DNA from: Azolla pinnata | Taxonomy: Eukaryota; Streptophyta; Polypodiopsida; Salviniales; Salviniaceae | Length of the DNA stretch: 64,000 nucleotides | Assembly (NCBI GenBank): GCA_037176905.1 | Contig: JBBBWG010008113.1 | Coordinates: forward strand, 1,245 to 65,244 | Reading direction: 5' to 3' | Part shown: positions 22,353-36,400 of the stretch, piece after piece | Layout of the letters: each line of letters opens with the position of its first letter | Position numbering within the stretch: position 1 is the first letter of the stretch | Notes under the pieces: model-generated | What the model was told of the DNA's origin: nothing | Seen by the model: only the letters and a program-made list of their open reading frames with translations | The model's database searches: none | Translations under genes and position numbers: made by a program

Positions 22353-23945
22353 AGAGAAAGGCCGTGTTAATTAACAGGCGCGTGCAGATCACGGCAACTC
22401 GATCGTTTGCACTTTCCGATGGTCTTTTGTCCCCGTTGAAAAACTCTCATATCGCGCGATCGGAAGGTTACAGTCGAAGAATCTCGATGCAACATGAGAC
22501 AAATCGTACGAGATTGCAATGAGATCGATCGGAAAGAAATCGCGAAAAAAAAACACACACAAAAAAAAGAAACACAACTTAAAAGACAAAAAAAAAAACC
22601 AAAAAAATCCTTCTTCTTTGGAGACAAAATGCACAAGCGATCCGACGCGTTGAGATGTATTCGATCGTCTGTGATGAGATTGTAATGACTATGAGAGACA
22701 AAAGGATTTTGCCAGTGTGCATGTTTTTGTATGTAAAGGCCTTTTCTTTGAGAGGAAAACGAACACGAATGTTTGGTGTACCTTGTTTGCTCATTTTGTT
22801 GTTACTTTGATTAACGTGTTTAATTTTTTGCCAGATTCTATAGTTCCGCAATACCTTCTTTTTTTAGATATCCTCTATAAGGGATTGGCTTAAATTGAAC
22901 TTTCGTACAAAAAGAAAATTAAACCCAAATTATTGAATGATAACGTAATGTCGATGAAGTAGCATTAGTTGTTTTGGGCTTTTTTATTTCCGTTTGTTGA
23001 TCCTTAATCATCTTCGGCCAAATAATACTTAATAAATCAAATAATAATGGTATGTTTTCTTCATACGTGTAAAAAAAATCTCACTTTATTGCATTTAAAC
23101 TATATTAATATATATAAACAAGCTGTTTGAAACAAATTAGAAAGAAAGTTAATTTCTTTTCACCTTCTATGTACTTGCACACAAAATTTTGTAGGCCCTA
23201 AATGTTTGCGCATCAAGTTTCTAGAATAATCAAGCTAGCTGCATGTCTAATTTGTAATGTGTGTGTGTGTGTGTAGTGATAGAATTAAACGATATCATTG
23301 GTACAAGGAGTGTGTTGATGGGCAATGCTCACACAAGTGTCTTTAGAAAACTAGATTTTACGTAAAATGTTTTGTTTAAAAGGCATAAAAGTAATAAGAA
23401 TTGTGTAAATTTAGGTGAATATAAAACATGTAGAATTTAAAGCATATACTAAAATAATAACTAAAGCAATATATTTATTTTGTTTTTTATTTGCATTAAA
23501 GAATATAATTATAAACACAATATATGTAAAAGATATCCAAAATCATATAAAATGTATTCAAATTATTACAATTCTTTTTGTTTTTAACCTTTTATTGTTA
23601 TTTTTAAAGAACTTGAATATGATTTTTAGCTAATGCTTAAATTTGTTTAATTAAATTTTGATAGCAAATCAAGTCATTTATAAATAAGATTTATAATTCA
23701 CTAAATACTTTCAAATTGTTTAAACCAAAACAGCTTTGACATTTGAACAAATTAGTGGCTTAATAAATTTTATGATGTGTTAATAAATTAAAACAAAACA
23801 GTGCATTTTTGGGTAAAAAATTTTGTCTCCAATACGATCCTTAACTTCGATGGAGTTTATCATTTTGATATGTAGGTTTCCAAGTTGATATTAATACTTC
23901 CTCCAATTTATAAGTTATTGCCTTATTGTGTACATTAAGACAAAA
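22353..23945. other. AT-rich intergenic tract
   Basis: From about 22800 base composition turns strongly AT-rich with no repeat structure and no recognisable protein until the LINE remnant begins. It may be decayed 5' sequence of the same element, but no reverse-transcriptase core motif was seen. Confidence 0.4.
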
Positions 23946-25060
23946 GCTAATATTTTAGAGTTTGGTAAAGTTGTGTCTTGCAAAGAGAATTGTTATATTA
24001 AATTATGTACTTTTGGTAACAATGTGGCATATCACCTCACATTTTTTTTGTAAATCATATCCCAATCAAATAGATTTTTTAAGGAAAAACTTTACGAAGT
24101 CGATAGGAGGATCATTTTGTACATGGAATTTTTTCAGCATGGCGTAAGACGTTCCAAGGTTTACAAAAGAGACAATATTCTTATAATAAAGAATATTGGA
24201 AACAACTAATTTTAGTTAACACCCTTTTTATGTCTAAAAATGGTCAAGCGCTAGGTTCTTGCCCAGTTAGCCTAGGGGATACCTGATCAAGGCCTTGCTA
24301 TAACAATTTGGGATTGGAATGTGTTCAATAGTTTGCCCCATGATGATATAAATGTACTTCTATCTCAAATTTAAGGTGACCGAGGAATGTATTCAACAAG
24401 GCTTGACTTGTCACCAGTTGGTAAATGATTTGAATTGTAATTTATGGTTTGTAGTATTTTTTACAATATTAGTTTTATGAGTAGTAAATGTTGCATTAAT
24501 AATAGAATTACAATATTTTATGATGTTCATGATGATATTCATTTAAGCTAAATGTTAGAAATCTCAAAACTACTTGACTAAACAACTCTCTTAAGGGTAC
24601 AAATTTTGAAATATGACAGGAGTGAATGACCCTTTGTTCAAGGAGGTTAAATCACATTGGCCACTATGGATCAATAAGAACGAACATAAATTAGATTGCA
24701 ATGGGATCCGAAGCAGTACTCTTGGCATGATTTATTTGTTAATAAGATATTCAAGTTTTTTTCAATACTCGGCAAGAATCTACTTCTGGCTAGTAGGCAA
24801 TCTTCGCATAGATATTTTGGCATCATTTGTGGATTTCAAAACAACTAATGAAAATTATATTATTTGAATGGTTAGTGGTGCATAGAGTCGACTTGTAGGA
24901 GCATCAATATAATCTACCAATATCCAACTAGTGTGCAAACATTGTGGGCATCAATCATATAGAGACCCAGTGTCATTGTTTATGGATTGTAAGCGTAAAT
25001 AATGAGTTTGGCAACGAGTTCTTCACATCTTATTGTTATGGTCGATAGTGAATCTTTGAA
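23946..25060 (+). mobile_element. Decayed LINE (L1-type) fragment: RT C-terminal part and zinc-binding domain
   Basis: The frame at 23962-24147 reads LAKRIVILNYVLLVTMWHI…FFCKSYPNQIDFLRKNF. This matches the plant LINE block after the reverse-transcriptase core (usually LAGR…LVN.VLLATMWY, then a K..L…RNF stretch). Further on, about 24930-25030 reads CKHCGHQSYRDPV…CKR, two stops, then VWQRVLHIL. That is the zf-RVT pattern (CxxC…HC…VW) that closes such ORFs. Stops and frame changes between these blocks show long decay. Ends were not located and no target-site duplication was found. Confidence 0.65.
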
Positions 25061-25711
25061 TAGGGGAATGTCGTGTGATATTTATTCAGCAAACAGATAT
25101 TTATATATGATTCTTCGATAGAGGATATAACATTATAATTCTTTGGGTCTTGTATTCTTACTATTCATATGTGATAAGTTGCATCTTTCTTAGGATATAG
25201 TAAGACATTTAGGTGAAACCGATTCATACTTTGAGAGGGCAGTATGATAATATTGATGGTCTTCCAATTGTGGTTGTCAAACAATATCTCGCACTTTATG
25301 CCAAACAAAAAGATAACATTATGAATAATTATGGCGAACCTAGATGAACTATATAGCACGTATATGGTTATTTTCGTCATCGATAACATAATAGATTGAA
25401 CTCTTTGTATAATTTGTATAAACTTTGGCCTTTCAAATTACTGTTAGGATAAATTTTAGCTGAAAAAGCCATGATTATGCATTCTTTCGTTGTGTGTGTA
25501 TCCAATTTTTCTTGATAGCTCAGGGAATGATTCTTTTGCCTTACTTAATAGGGCAAGTAATAGTGGTCAATCAATATAATTTGGGCATTCTTTTGAGTGA
25601 GAGAGAGAGAGAGATGCATTATTAAATCTCGACGATTGATATACATTTTCCCTTTATTTGTAACTCTAAGTTGTAAGCGCGAGAAGTAATTGTAAGACCC
25701 GATCAACTAAA
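25061..25711. other. AT-rich flank, no gene seen
   Basis: Possible 3' remainder of the LINE; contains a short GA run at 25599-25613. No open frame looks real. Confidence 0.4.
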
Positions 25712-26156
25712 ACATCATCAATCATCACCATCATCACCATCATCATCACCAGCATCACCATCACCCGCCACGATCATCATCATCACTATCACCGTGATTT
25801 ACACCACCATCGCCATCATCACCGTCACCACCATCAGTATCATCATCAACAACAACACCAACATCACCATCGCCACCATCACTATCCTCAGCATCATCGC
25901 CATCAGCAACACCATCATCGCCATCAGCATCATCATCACGATCATCGTATACAGTCGCCATCATCACCCTTCACTATTGTCATCATCATGGTCACCACCA
26001 CCACCATCATCATCATCATCAACAACAACAACGGCAACAACAACAACAACAACATCAGCATCGCCACCGCCATCACATCACCACCATCATCACCATCAGC
26101 AGCATCATCACCATCAGCAGCATCATCACCACCATTAACATCATCAACAACAACAA

Positions 26157-26197
<41 letters not shown>

Positions 26198-26695
26198 CCA
26201 CCATCATCATCATCATCATCATCTTCTTCTTCTTCAGTTACACAAGTCATCTTCACCATCATCATCATCACCATCATGATCATCTTCTTCTCCGTTAGTT
26301 AACAAGTCATCTTCAACACCATCATCATCATCAGCAACAACAACACCAGCATCAGCATCACCACCACCACGATCATCACCATCAACAACACCATCATCAT
26401 CACCACCAGCAACACCATCATCATCATCATCATCATGATCAGCACCATCATCATCATCATGATCAGCATCATCATCATCATGATCAGCACCATCATCATC
26501 ATGATGAGCACCATCATCATCATGATCTTCTTCTTCTTCTTCAGCCACAGAAGTCATCATCATCTTCACACCACCACCATCATCACCACCACCAGCATCA
26601 TCACCATTATCAGCATCATCATCATCAGCATCATCATCATCATCACCATCATCATCTTCTTCAATATCAGAGTCTTCTTTCACCTCATCTTCACA
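25712..26695. repeat. 1-kb CAT/CAC/CAA trinucleotide array
   Basis: Almost pure (CATCAC)n, (CAT)n and (CAACAA)n triplets, with a few CTTCTTCTT blocks. It is open in several frames on both strands (His, Ser or Thr/Ile runs on plus; Asp/Met/Val runs on minus) solely because of triplet repetition. It ends about 750 bp upstream of the MAPKKK start codon. Confidence 0.95.
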
Positions 26696-27446
26696 TCTAG
26701 TCCCATACTTTCATTATATTACGAAACTAGCCCCTCATCATCATCTTCATCCTCTTCTTCTTCTTCTTCTTCTTCTTCTTCTTCTTCTTCTTCTTCTTTC
26801 GTCTTCTTCTTTTCTGCGTCTTCTTCTTCTTCTTCTTCTTCAAGAAGGACTGGTCGCTCTGAGAGAGAACCCCACAGACAGACAGACACACAGACAGACA
26901 GGGCGGAGAGAGTGGCGAGAAAGAACGGAGACCTGTATATCTCATCTCCCTTCCCAATCGCTGTACGCTTTCCGAGCTTCCTGTCTGAATCCCTCTGCAC
27001 AGACGCCCCCCCGCACACCGAATCCAATCGATTCAAAGTATACAACAATCCCAGATGCAAATCCAATCCATCGCTGTAAGCTTTCCAAGCTTTCCTGTCT
27101 GAATTCCTGTACACACGCGGACGCAGCATCCTCCAACACCCAATCCCGTATGCAGTATATATGTGTATATATATCTACCTCTCTCGATCCGGCGCACTTC
27201 CATTCTGCTTCCATAGATCCGACTCTCTTGCCTACTTCCAGAGAAAGAGAAATGCGAGGATATCTGTTTCAAAATAGATGAATATGTCTTTTGGCAGCTT
27301 TTGCTAGCTCTTTACTCTTTTCTCTCTCTCTCTCTCTCTTTCTCCACTCTGTATTTGTTTACTGGAAAAGACATAATTTTTCTGAGCTATTCACACACAC
27401 ATACACATAGAGAGAGAGAGAGATCTGGAAACTAGATGCTCTCCCA
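26696..27446 (+). promoter_or_regulatory. Probable promoter and 5' leader of the MAPKKK gene, CT-rich
   Basis: Contains (CTT)n at about 26752-26845, CAGACAGACA at 26874-26900, and CT/GA runs at 27322-27345 and 27409-27423. Long pyrimidine tracts are common in plant 5' leaders. No TATA box or transcription start could be fixed. Confidence 0.4.
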
Positions 27447-30400
27447 ATGTTATCCTGGCTTCCCAAGATACAGTTGAATGATGAGAGGAAGAAGAAAGGG
27501 CAGAATGAAGCGCCTAGAATTATTTTCAAGGAGGAGGTCGACTCCGCTTCCAGAACCCCACGTCTCCTTCGATCCCGCAATATTAGGAGGCATTGGAAAC
27601 GGATCAAATACCCGGAATTGTTGTCGTGGATACACGACAATGAACACTCGAGCACCCACCTTGATCGATTGGCCTGGATGCCTGGCAAAGATCAAGAAAA
27701 CGCCCGCCTCGATCGACTTCCCTCGGTATCTGAGCCCGCTTCTCCAAGAAAAGAAGCCAACCAATACAGCGGCAGTGCCCGCAAAAGTAAGTCAGCTCGA
27801 CCCCAACTTATTATGGTGTCTTAATTCTTTTCAACGGTGTGAATTGATTCAACATATCAATCTCATGATGGCTTGAATGATGATTTCAACTGTGAATTCA
27901 ATACTGTTCTCAACAATGTATCGATTAATGAATTCAATGGTGGATTCAATTGTAGATCCCCTGTTTGACTCAGAATCAAACTCGGCATTCAATCGAACAC
28001 GCCATCATTGACCTTGATGATGACTTGAATGGTGGATTCAGTCATGAATTCCATGTTGGATTTAATTTTGATCTCAACGTGATTGATTAACAAATTCAAT
28101 GTTATTTTTGTGATGGATCCAATATTGATCTCAATTATGGATTAAATTGGGGATTTCAAGGGTAAATTCAATATTGATCCCAAGCATGAAGTTAATGCTG
28201 GATTCAATCATGAAATCCATGTTGGGTTTCATGGTGAATTCGATCATGAATTGGATGGTGATTGCAATAGCGTGCTTGAATGGTGAAATTCACTAGTAGG
28301 CGAATTCTGCTAATAGACATTAATTGGGTTCCATGTTGGATTCATGCTGTATTTGATTCTGAATTTAATGTTTTTTAAAGGCATGCGTAAAAGCCTTGAT
28401 GAATATGCAAAACCGCAAGAGAGTAGAAGTCCATCATCAGATTTCCTTGCAACTTTGGATAGAAGAACTTCCCCGGGAAACAGTCTGCAGGCCAATGGAT
28501 CGAGCTGTGCTGGCTCAAGTTTCAGAGAGAATCAGGGGGCTGTGTTAGTATCACAGTCTCAATCAACGCCGACCAATATTCTACAAGTTGTACAATTGCC
28601 TTCAGATAGTTCTTCACTGTAAGAATGAATTCATGTGAATCATTGCATTGACATTTGTTATGTGGCACTGTCTTTAGGAAGGAAAAATAGAAAGACAGCT
28701 GAGTGTACTGTAATATTCAATTGCACCAGTCAGAAAATCAAATCTTGGAGTCGAAATTTGTGTATGCCTCTAAATGATAAGACATAATAAAAACCTTCAC
28801 ATATCGTTGGTAGTCTCCATCCAAAAGTGATACAGATATCAGTAGTATTCCGCAAGGCTCAATCATGTTTAGAGATAAGCCCACTATGCTCATGGCTGAG
28901 TAGCTTTGATTTGAGCATGATGAACATAGGGATTTGAAGGTAAGTAACTCTATTGTACACCCCTTTCTTGGACTATTCATAGAAGTGTGCAGAATAGGGT
29001 ACATGTATGAAACCTGAATATGGATTCTAAGGGTATTTGTTCTGGCCGTAGAAGTGTGTATAGCATGACACTGTCCCGTTTTATATCCATCGCAAGATCA
29101 TTGTGTTCTGACCAGACTATACGCCTTTAAGCCACATAGATCTCCCATATTTTCCCTTACTATTGCAGAAAGCATAGGTATGGATAACTTCTATTGCCTT
29201 TTTCGTTAGTGTACCAAAACCCACTTTACTGTTTGATGTACACATGATCTTTTGGAAACAGTGGCCCCTATCCCCATCATGGAAGTGATCTAAACTTGTG
29301 TTTATTTTCAGGAAAGAAAATCGTGTAGTGGATCGAGAAAACGATGGAAAAGAAGCATGTGAAGGCACTCAAATAACAATGTCGTTGAAGCCGGCAAATG
29401 TTAGAGTTAGACATCGACAAGTTCACGCACACAGCAGTATGCCAACAAGCCCTAAAGGGAGTCCAGATGTGTCATATTCTTCTCATAATGATAATGGGGG
29501 ACATAGGCTTGCAAATGATCATGAATGGACACAAGAAAGAGCTATTCCAGAAGGTTTTCATAGGGCTTTGGAAACACCAAGTAGTCGGCTTTCTGGCCCG
29601 AAAGTCTCCTCAGCACATAAAACCCCTATTCAAAGTCCAAGAAGGAGCTCTCGTACAAGCCCTATTCAAAGTCCGAGAAATTCCGTTACACCGAAACTGA
29701 TTTCACCCCTTACAAGCCCGAGAACAGGGAGTCCACTTTCTAGTCCAAGATTAGAGAGTCCTCAGATAACCCCTATTCATAGTCCAAGAAGGAGTCCGCT
29801 TTCAAGTCCAAATAGGATGCGCAATGTCTGTCCAGATCCATGGCTACATGCTCATGATGATCCACAGCGTGTACATGCACATCCATTGCCTCTGCCGCCG
29901 GATTGGCAAATATCTCCGAGCTCTGCTCCAAGATCTCCAGCTCCTACTGCTCCTTCACTGATGAACCAGAACAGGATTGATGATTCAGGTAGATTCGAGT
30001 CACCATCAACATGGCATCGAAACCCCGGAAAAAGTGAAACAAGTACTGGAAAATGGATAAAGGGTGCCCATCTTGGAAGTGGGTCATTTGGGAAGGTTTA
30101 CAAAGGCATTCATAGGTAGGTGTGGTTGCTTATCCATCAACCATCAAGGCATGAACATCAGAAATACCATTTATAATAAGGAGTTGAAATCCTTTGCATA
30201 ATATTTCTTTTTACTTCAACTCAATACAACATTGGTCTTTATCTTCATGTATCTTCTGGCTGGAATCCTGAAGTGAAACTGGAGATCTATGTGCAATTAA
30301 AGAAGTGGAACTTGTTGGAGATGATCCAAAATCAAACGAAAGTGCCAAGCAGCTCTCTCAGGTAGCAATTGCTTCACTCTAATTCTGAAAATGGAAATTG

Positions 30401-33400
30401 GCTTGTATATTCACTGGTCAATGTTAGAGTGCAGGGATCACTCTACTTTATTTCTTCTGCAATTCACTCATAAGTACATCCGTACATGCATGCTTAAAAA
30501 AATCGTCTGATAAGGTACCATTCTACACATGTGGAAAAGAAAGTTTTAAAATGGTAGGGAAATGGTACAAACTGCATGCCATTTTCATTAGTGACATTGT
30601 GTAATCGATACTGAGCATCAAAGATCAATGTTGGGAGCTGCTATCAGTCCTATAGACAATAGTGAAACTTCGGCCCTATCATGATATTGGCATCTAGGTA
30701 CACCTCAAGCCCCATTTTAATGCATGATAGAGATCATGTGAATTCAACCATAATCTTTGATTTATGTACACACACACACACACGTGTGTGTATATATAAC
30801 GCCTCTGCGTGTAATATGTCTGCTCATGCAACCCACATTTGATATACTGTTAGGTAATTATATTTTCAAGTCTGCATTGTATGCATCTGCTAATGAGAAC
30901 GTGTAATAGACATGTATGGTGCTTCATGTCAACGTTTCTATTTATTTTAAGAACTCTAGTAAAGTTTTCATCCGTTTCATAGGATTTGAATACTTCCAGG
31001 CACTGGGCAGACAGTCGATGCAAACTCTGTTTCACACAAACGAATTTTTTGTATGGTGGAAAACCTAATAATTAATTTCTTGTCAAGGACATCAGGCAGC
31101 ATCAATTTACTGCCTCTGGTCCACATTTCATGCAATCCTGAAAACATGTGCTGGCTCTAGATGTATACCAATTGATCAGTTCTACGTACCATGTGAATGC
31201 TCGTGAATGTTCATTAATTTGGCCTGCTTTCACCTACTGTCAACAGAGATGTTACAGACTATGCCATAACATATGGAAGGATGCTTTATTTCACAGGAGT
31301 AGTGGTGTTTTATTGCTCAGTAGAGGTAGACTTCCCAAACGAATGTATTCATTTCTGCGAACTTTATATGTACGGAAATTTGTAACATTATTCTAGCAGT
31401 GTACAAAATTTTCAACCTCAAACTGGTGTCAGATGATGAGTTTTCCAGTAGTCAATGTGTGCAGAAGATCCAAGAACTGGTTGAGTCTAGAATTGGACAC
31501 TGAACATGTTCAAAAGAGGTTCCGATATACGTAGACAAAGCAACTGAGCGAGCTTACTCATTAGTTTTGTAAATTAAACCAGAGAACATTAATAGCATAT
31601 TCATCTTGTTTTTATGCATTGAAACGTGATTGATTCATCACAAGTTAATTAAAAATTGAAGTAAAGGTTGTAGGAATAATCATTGGACAGAACTTCAAGG
31701 CCCAGATTGTGTGTAACTTTTTAAAAAAGTTCTTTGTTCTTGGGTTAGTTTTACAGTGGTTATGGAAATTTTTGGATGAATTTTAACTCAGTATATTTCC
31801 TGTGAATGTTCAGGAAATCGTGTTCCTAAGTGCATTGAGGCATCCCAATATCTTACACTACAAAGGGAGTGAAATGGTTAGTATATTCTATATCTGTGTT
31901 GTGTATGCCTAAGGTTGGCAAGGGACATGATGTGGGCAGATATTGTTTCAGACTTTTTTTAACATGTATTGTATAATGTGTACTGTTGGTTTCCACAACA
32001 TATAGTTGCCATGAAAAGGCCAGTTCATGCTATACGCATAAGCCACAGCATAAATTACAGAAGCCAATGAAGCCTTCTGAATAGTCATCCAATCATTTAT
32101 AATGGGTTTAAATGCCTGAATATGTCTTGGTTTCCGTATGAACATCAATTTGAGGGAAAATTTGATGAGTATGTCTTCTTAATTAAACGGTCCACTAAGG
32201 TAGAAGTAGGTTCACTAGCTCTGGATGACTGACTGCTTGGGCTTGGGGCTTTATGAACAGTTTATCCTGCGATGCAGCGAACAAGAAGACACAAACTGGT
32301 GGTGAAACCTAATATAGCCTACATTTAGTCTCATGAATAGATTCCCCCGATCTCTTAATCAACGTATGGTCACATGACAACTATGGCTGATGCGTCTTCT
32401 TATATCATGGTTTCTTTCAAATAGCATGTAGCTATGATATATTACATTTTATGAAATGCTAGCTCGAGCGAAAATATGATTGAGTTTATCAAACAATCTC
32501 ATACTTGATCTAGTAACTAAGATGATAAAATGGCAACGATTGCCATACCTGTGTAAGACGAAATTTTATTCTTAACATCTTTGGAAGGCCAAAATAGCCT
32601 ATAAGATGGGCAACACATCCATATGGATCTGGTAGAACTTTATTAAAATGTGATTAGGAAGCCCCTGCATCTAACTAGGCTGTGAATTGTGATCAACCAC
32701 ATCAACAAGCAATCCAGAGGATAAAATTTTCAATCTAAATATAGAGGTACAAGTTGTGTTGAGAAGCCCATGAATGGTCTCATACTATGATACTGTGTTG
32801 TATATAATATAATACAACAAGAAAATAGAGTGCATGTGTGTTCGTGTGCAGGTTGGAACCAGTTTGTACATATATCTGGAACTTGTGTCAGGCGGTTCAA
32901 TATACAAGCTACTTCGTGAGATACAGGACGGTAAATTGCCAGAGCCTGTCGTTCGGCGTTATACAAGGCAGATTCTTCTAGGGCTAGAATATCTGCATGG
33001 CAAAAACACTGTACACAGGTATATCTTTTAGCAGCTTAATCTTACAACTGTTTCTGTAGTTGGAAAACAGAGGGCTTTATTTCTTATGATCCGTTTCCAT
33101 TGTATTTCCAAAGAAATGGCGTATTTCGTGATTGCATGCCACTAACACACCATAAATGCTCTTATTGTTGACAAAGTAATGCATATTTAAGAGTGCCAAG
33201 GGCATAGCATAAGACTGAAATGAGAGTGAAAGGTTATGTAAACCATTTCAGAAGTCAAAATTATGAAAGCACTGATTCTATTTGTCCTCTGATTATGAGC
33301 ATGTCTTTTATTCAATCCACACATGCACGAGCAACTAAATTGAGCCAAATGAATTGCTGAGTTGCGGTTTCTCGGAGTTCTCTGAACATGACTTTCTGAT

Positions 33401-36400
33401 AACATCTGCGTTTATGCTGATGTTCTTTAAGAAAGAAAGAAAACCAGAGAGATCTGCAAACATCTTTTGAGATGCCAAAATGACCTTTGAGTCTGGAGAA
33501 GAGATTGAATCTTAAAACCAGTGTCTCATCTTTGAGAATGAAAAACCGAACTAGCTATATATAGCTTAACCATTTCTTGGCAATTCCCATCGAAGAGAGG
33601 CTCTGCATACTCTAATAAAAGCAGCCCCAACCATTTCCTGGAGGGTTTGTGAAAGTGTTGTGAAGTAACATATGAAATGCTGGCAGTTGCTCATAATCTG
33701 GCACTGAATTTCATATCTAGCAGATACCCTGTTTCGGAGGTACACTTCTTATACCTGCCAATCTCTCGTTGATTTGATATGGTACTCGTATATAGATTGG
33801 CACTTAACAACAATCCATAACGGAGATGCATATACATATATTCAGGTTTTAGTATTAAGACATCCACAGTAATGTGGAAAATATGTATGCAACTCCCACT
33901 TTAGTTCAGTCTAGGTCCTCCTAGTCTGCAACTCCCTAGAATTCACTCGGGTAGATCTGATGTTATAGATGTAGTCTTTGCATTCTATCTCAGAGATGCA
34001 CATCCATATATCCAGGGTGTAGCTCCTGGAGAAGATATGTCCAACTCCTGCTTTAGATCTACGGATTTCTTCCTAGTCTCCATCCATCTACACCAATATG
34101 GAGAAGATATATCCAACTCCTGCTTTAGATCTACGGATTTCTTCCTAGTCTCCATCCATACTTCTACACAAATATGGAGAAGATATATCCAACTCCTGCT
34201 TTAGGTCTACGAATTTCTTTCTAGTTTCCATCTACCTAGAATTTTGCTAATGCTCTTCACTTCTCTTCAGATTTCTTCCTGGTCTACGAATTTCTTCCTA
34301 GTCTCCATCTCTCTAGCACTTATTTCCGCTGCTCTTCAGATTTCTCAATTGATCACCGTAATTGTGAATGATACAAGTTCAAACTCCAAATACTAGCAGA
34401 CTTTCTCAATGAAGGCTTTATCTTATGTTTCGACACTCTTGTGAATATACATACATGTGCGGTTGATACCTTCATTGTAGATGCTGTATTGACAGATGTT
34501 ATAGGGGATTTCATTTGTGCAATATGCTTACTTGCTCAAAATCAAGAATTCAATCAATGGTTTTCAGGTTGAGGTGTTTTTCTCTAGCTTCAAACAGTGG
34601 TTTCAATTAATGTGTGGCATAATAAACATTATCTTGGTCTTATCTTAGTTAATGCGATCCGCATAGAAAAAAGCATAGAGTCGGGTTGAACCAGCAAAAT
34701 GATTTTTGAATGAACAAAGGAATCATTATGAAACCTTTTTCAGTTGACTATTAAGAAGAAAGATTTTTCAAACATGATTGCACATCAATGAAGGTATTTG
34801 GAAGGTTTTCAACTTATGGTTGATCTCTTTGTTTGAAAGAATTGGTTTAGCTTGGTCTACTTGTAGACTTCCAGCATTGCAATATTTTCTCACACTGCAC
34901 TTATTTGTCAGTCCATATAAGGCTGTAACTGCAGATAGCTAACTTGAACAGTTTGGTGACATCTTTGTTTTCTTTTTATTGATGAGACTAAAGTGTTAGA
35001 TATTGTTGTGCTAAAATTTCTGAATCTTAGAGCATAATACATATTTGTTTGTTCATAATGCACATTACAGGGATGTCAAATGTGCCAATGTTCTTGTGGA
35101 TCAAGATGGTGTTGTGAAGCTGGCAGACTTCGGAGTGGCAAAATTCGTAAGACAGACCTTTTATGTCTTTGAAATCTTCACCTCATTCAGCTATTGATTA
35201 TGAGCAATCAGAGCTTATATCTAGATACTCATTGTCCAATCTATTCAAACTCTATAGGCTGATCACAGAATTCTAAAGACTGTTTTCTGTAGTAAATTGT
35301 GTTTTCCTACAACTCTATGCTAAGTGAAAAGGTACAGAATTAGAGGCATACAAAAGTTTCACATAATACACATGATAGTTATATTTAAGTTTTTAATATA
35401 GAATAGGTTTTTGTTGGTATGCCCAAATATTTGTTGGGCATATAACATTAAGGAACATTTGTTTGTATCCTCTACTAAGTAGCATACCCAGTCTTTACCA
35501 TGAAACATAATTGTTGAGCTTATTTTGTCCTTATCTTGCAGGTTGGTGAGCAAGTAGCTCCACTTTCATTCAAGGGAAGTCCTTACTGGATTGCACCAGA
35601 GGTAGCATGTGGCCATAAATCACGTCTTTTGTATTTCGGTGGGTGGAAAGGAATGCATAATTTGGTTTGGCATTTCTGTAGGTTATCCTGCAAAATAATT
35701 CAGGACATGAACTTGCTGTAGACATTTGGAGTCTTGGTTGTACAGTCATCGAAATGGCCACTGGAAGCCCTCCATGGTCCCAATACGAAGGGGTGAGTTT
35801 CAAAATCTTTCATATAACTACTGATAAGTATGACTGCTGTAAACCAACATTTGTATAATTGCAAGACAATAATGTGTAGTACTTTGGGAAGTGACCATCT
35901 TTAGTACCGGACCAGCATTCGTGGGTGCCTTAGCTCTGGGTATATGGAAGCAGTATTTTGCAACAATGATGATATTCAAGTGTTTGCTTTTTTTTTACCT
36001 GTGTCAGTGTGCAGCAATGTTCAAGGTGATGAATTCCCGTGATGTGCCCATTCCTGATACACTTTCACCAATGGGGCAAGATTTTGTAAGGCAGTGCCTG
36101 CAAAGGGATCCTGCCAAACGCCCATCAGCTACCCGATTGCTCAGCCATCGGTATATGCAGCTAGATATTCCAGTATCATCCAATGGTGCTACACTCTCCC
36201 AGGTAACGCTTATCTTTCATCAAAATGCGAGCAAAAGAGAGCAGCATAGCAAATCATGTTGCATTGGACTTTATAAACTGTCGCTCGTATAAGTAGTGTA
36301 CATGATTTACATGTGTATCTTCTGCGAATGTATACAACTCTCGCTCCCATAAGTAGCGTACAATTATTTACATGTGTGTATCTTTTGCAAATGTATATAT

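Noticed and set aside
25760-26683. Asp- and Met-rich frames in the CAT/CAC array
   Set aside because: Pure trinucleotide repetition with open frames on both strands; no gene structure.
25717-26700. CRISPR-like regular array
   Set aside because: No spacer/repeat alternation; it is a continuous triplet microsatellite in plant nuclear DNA.
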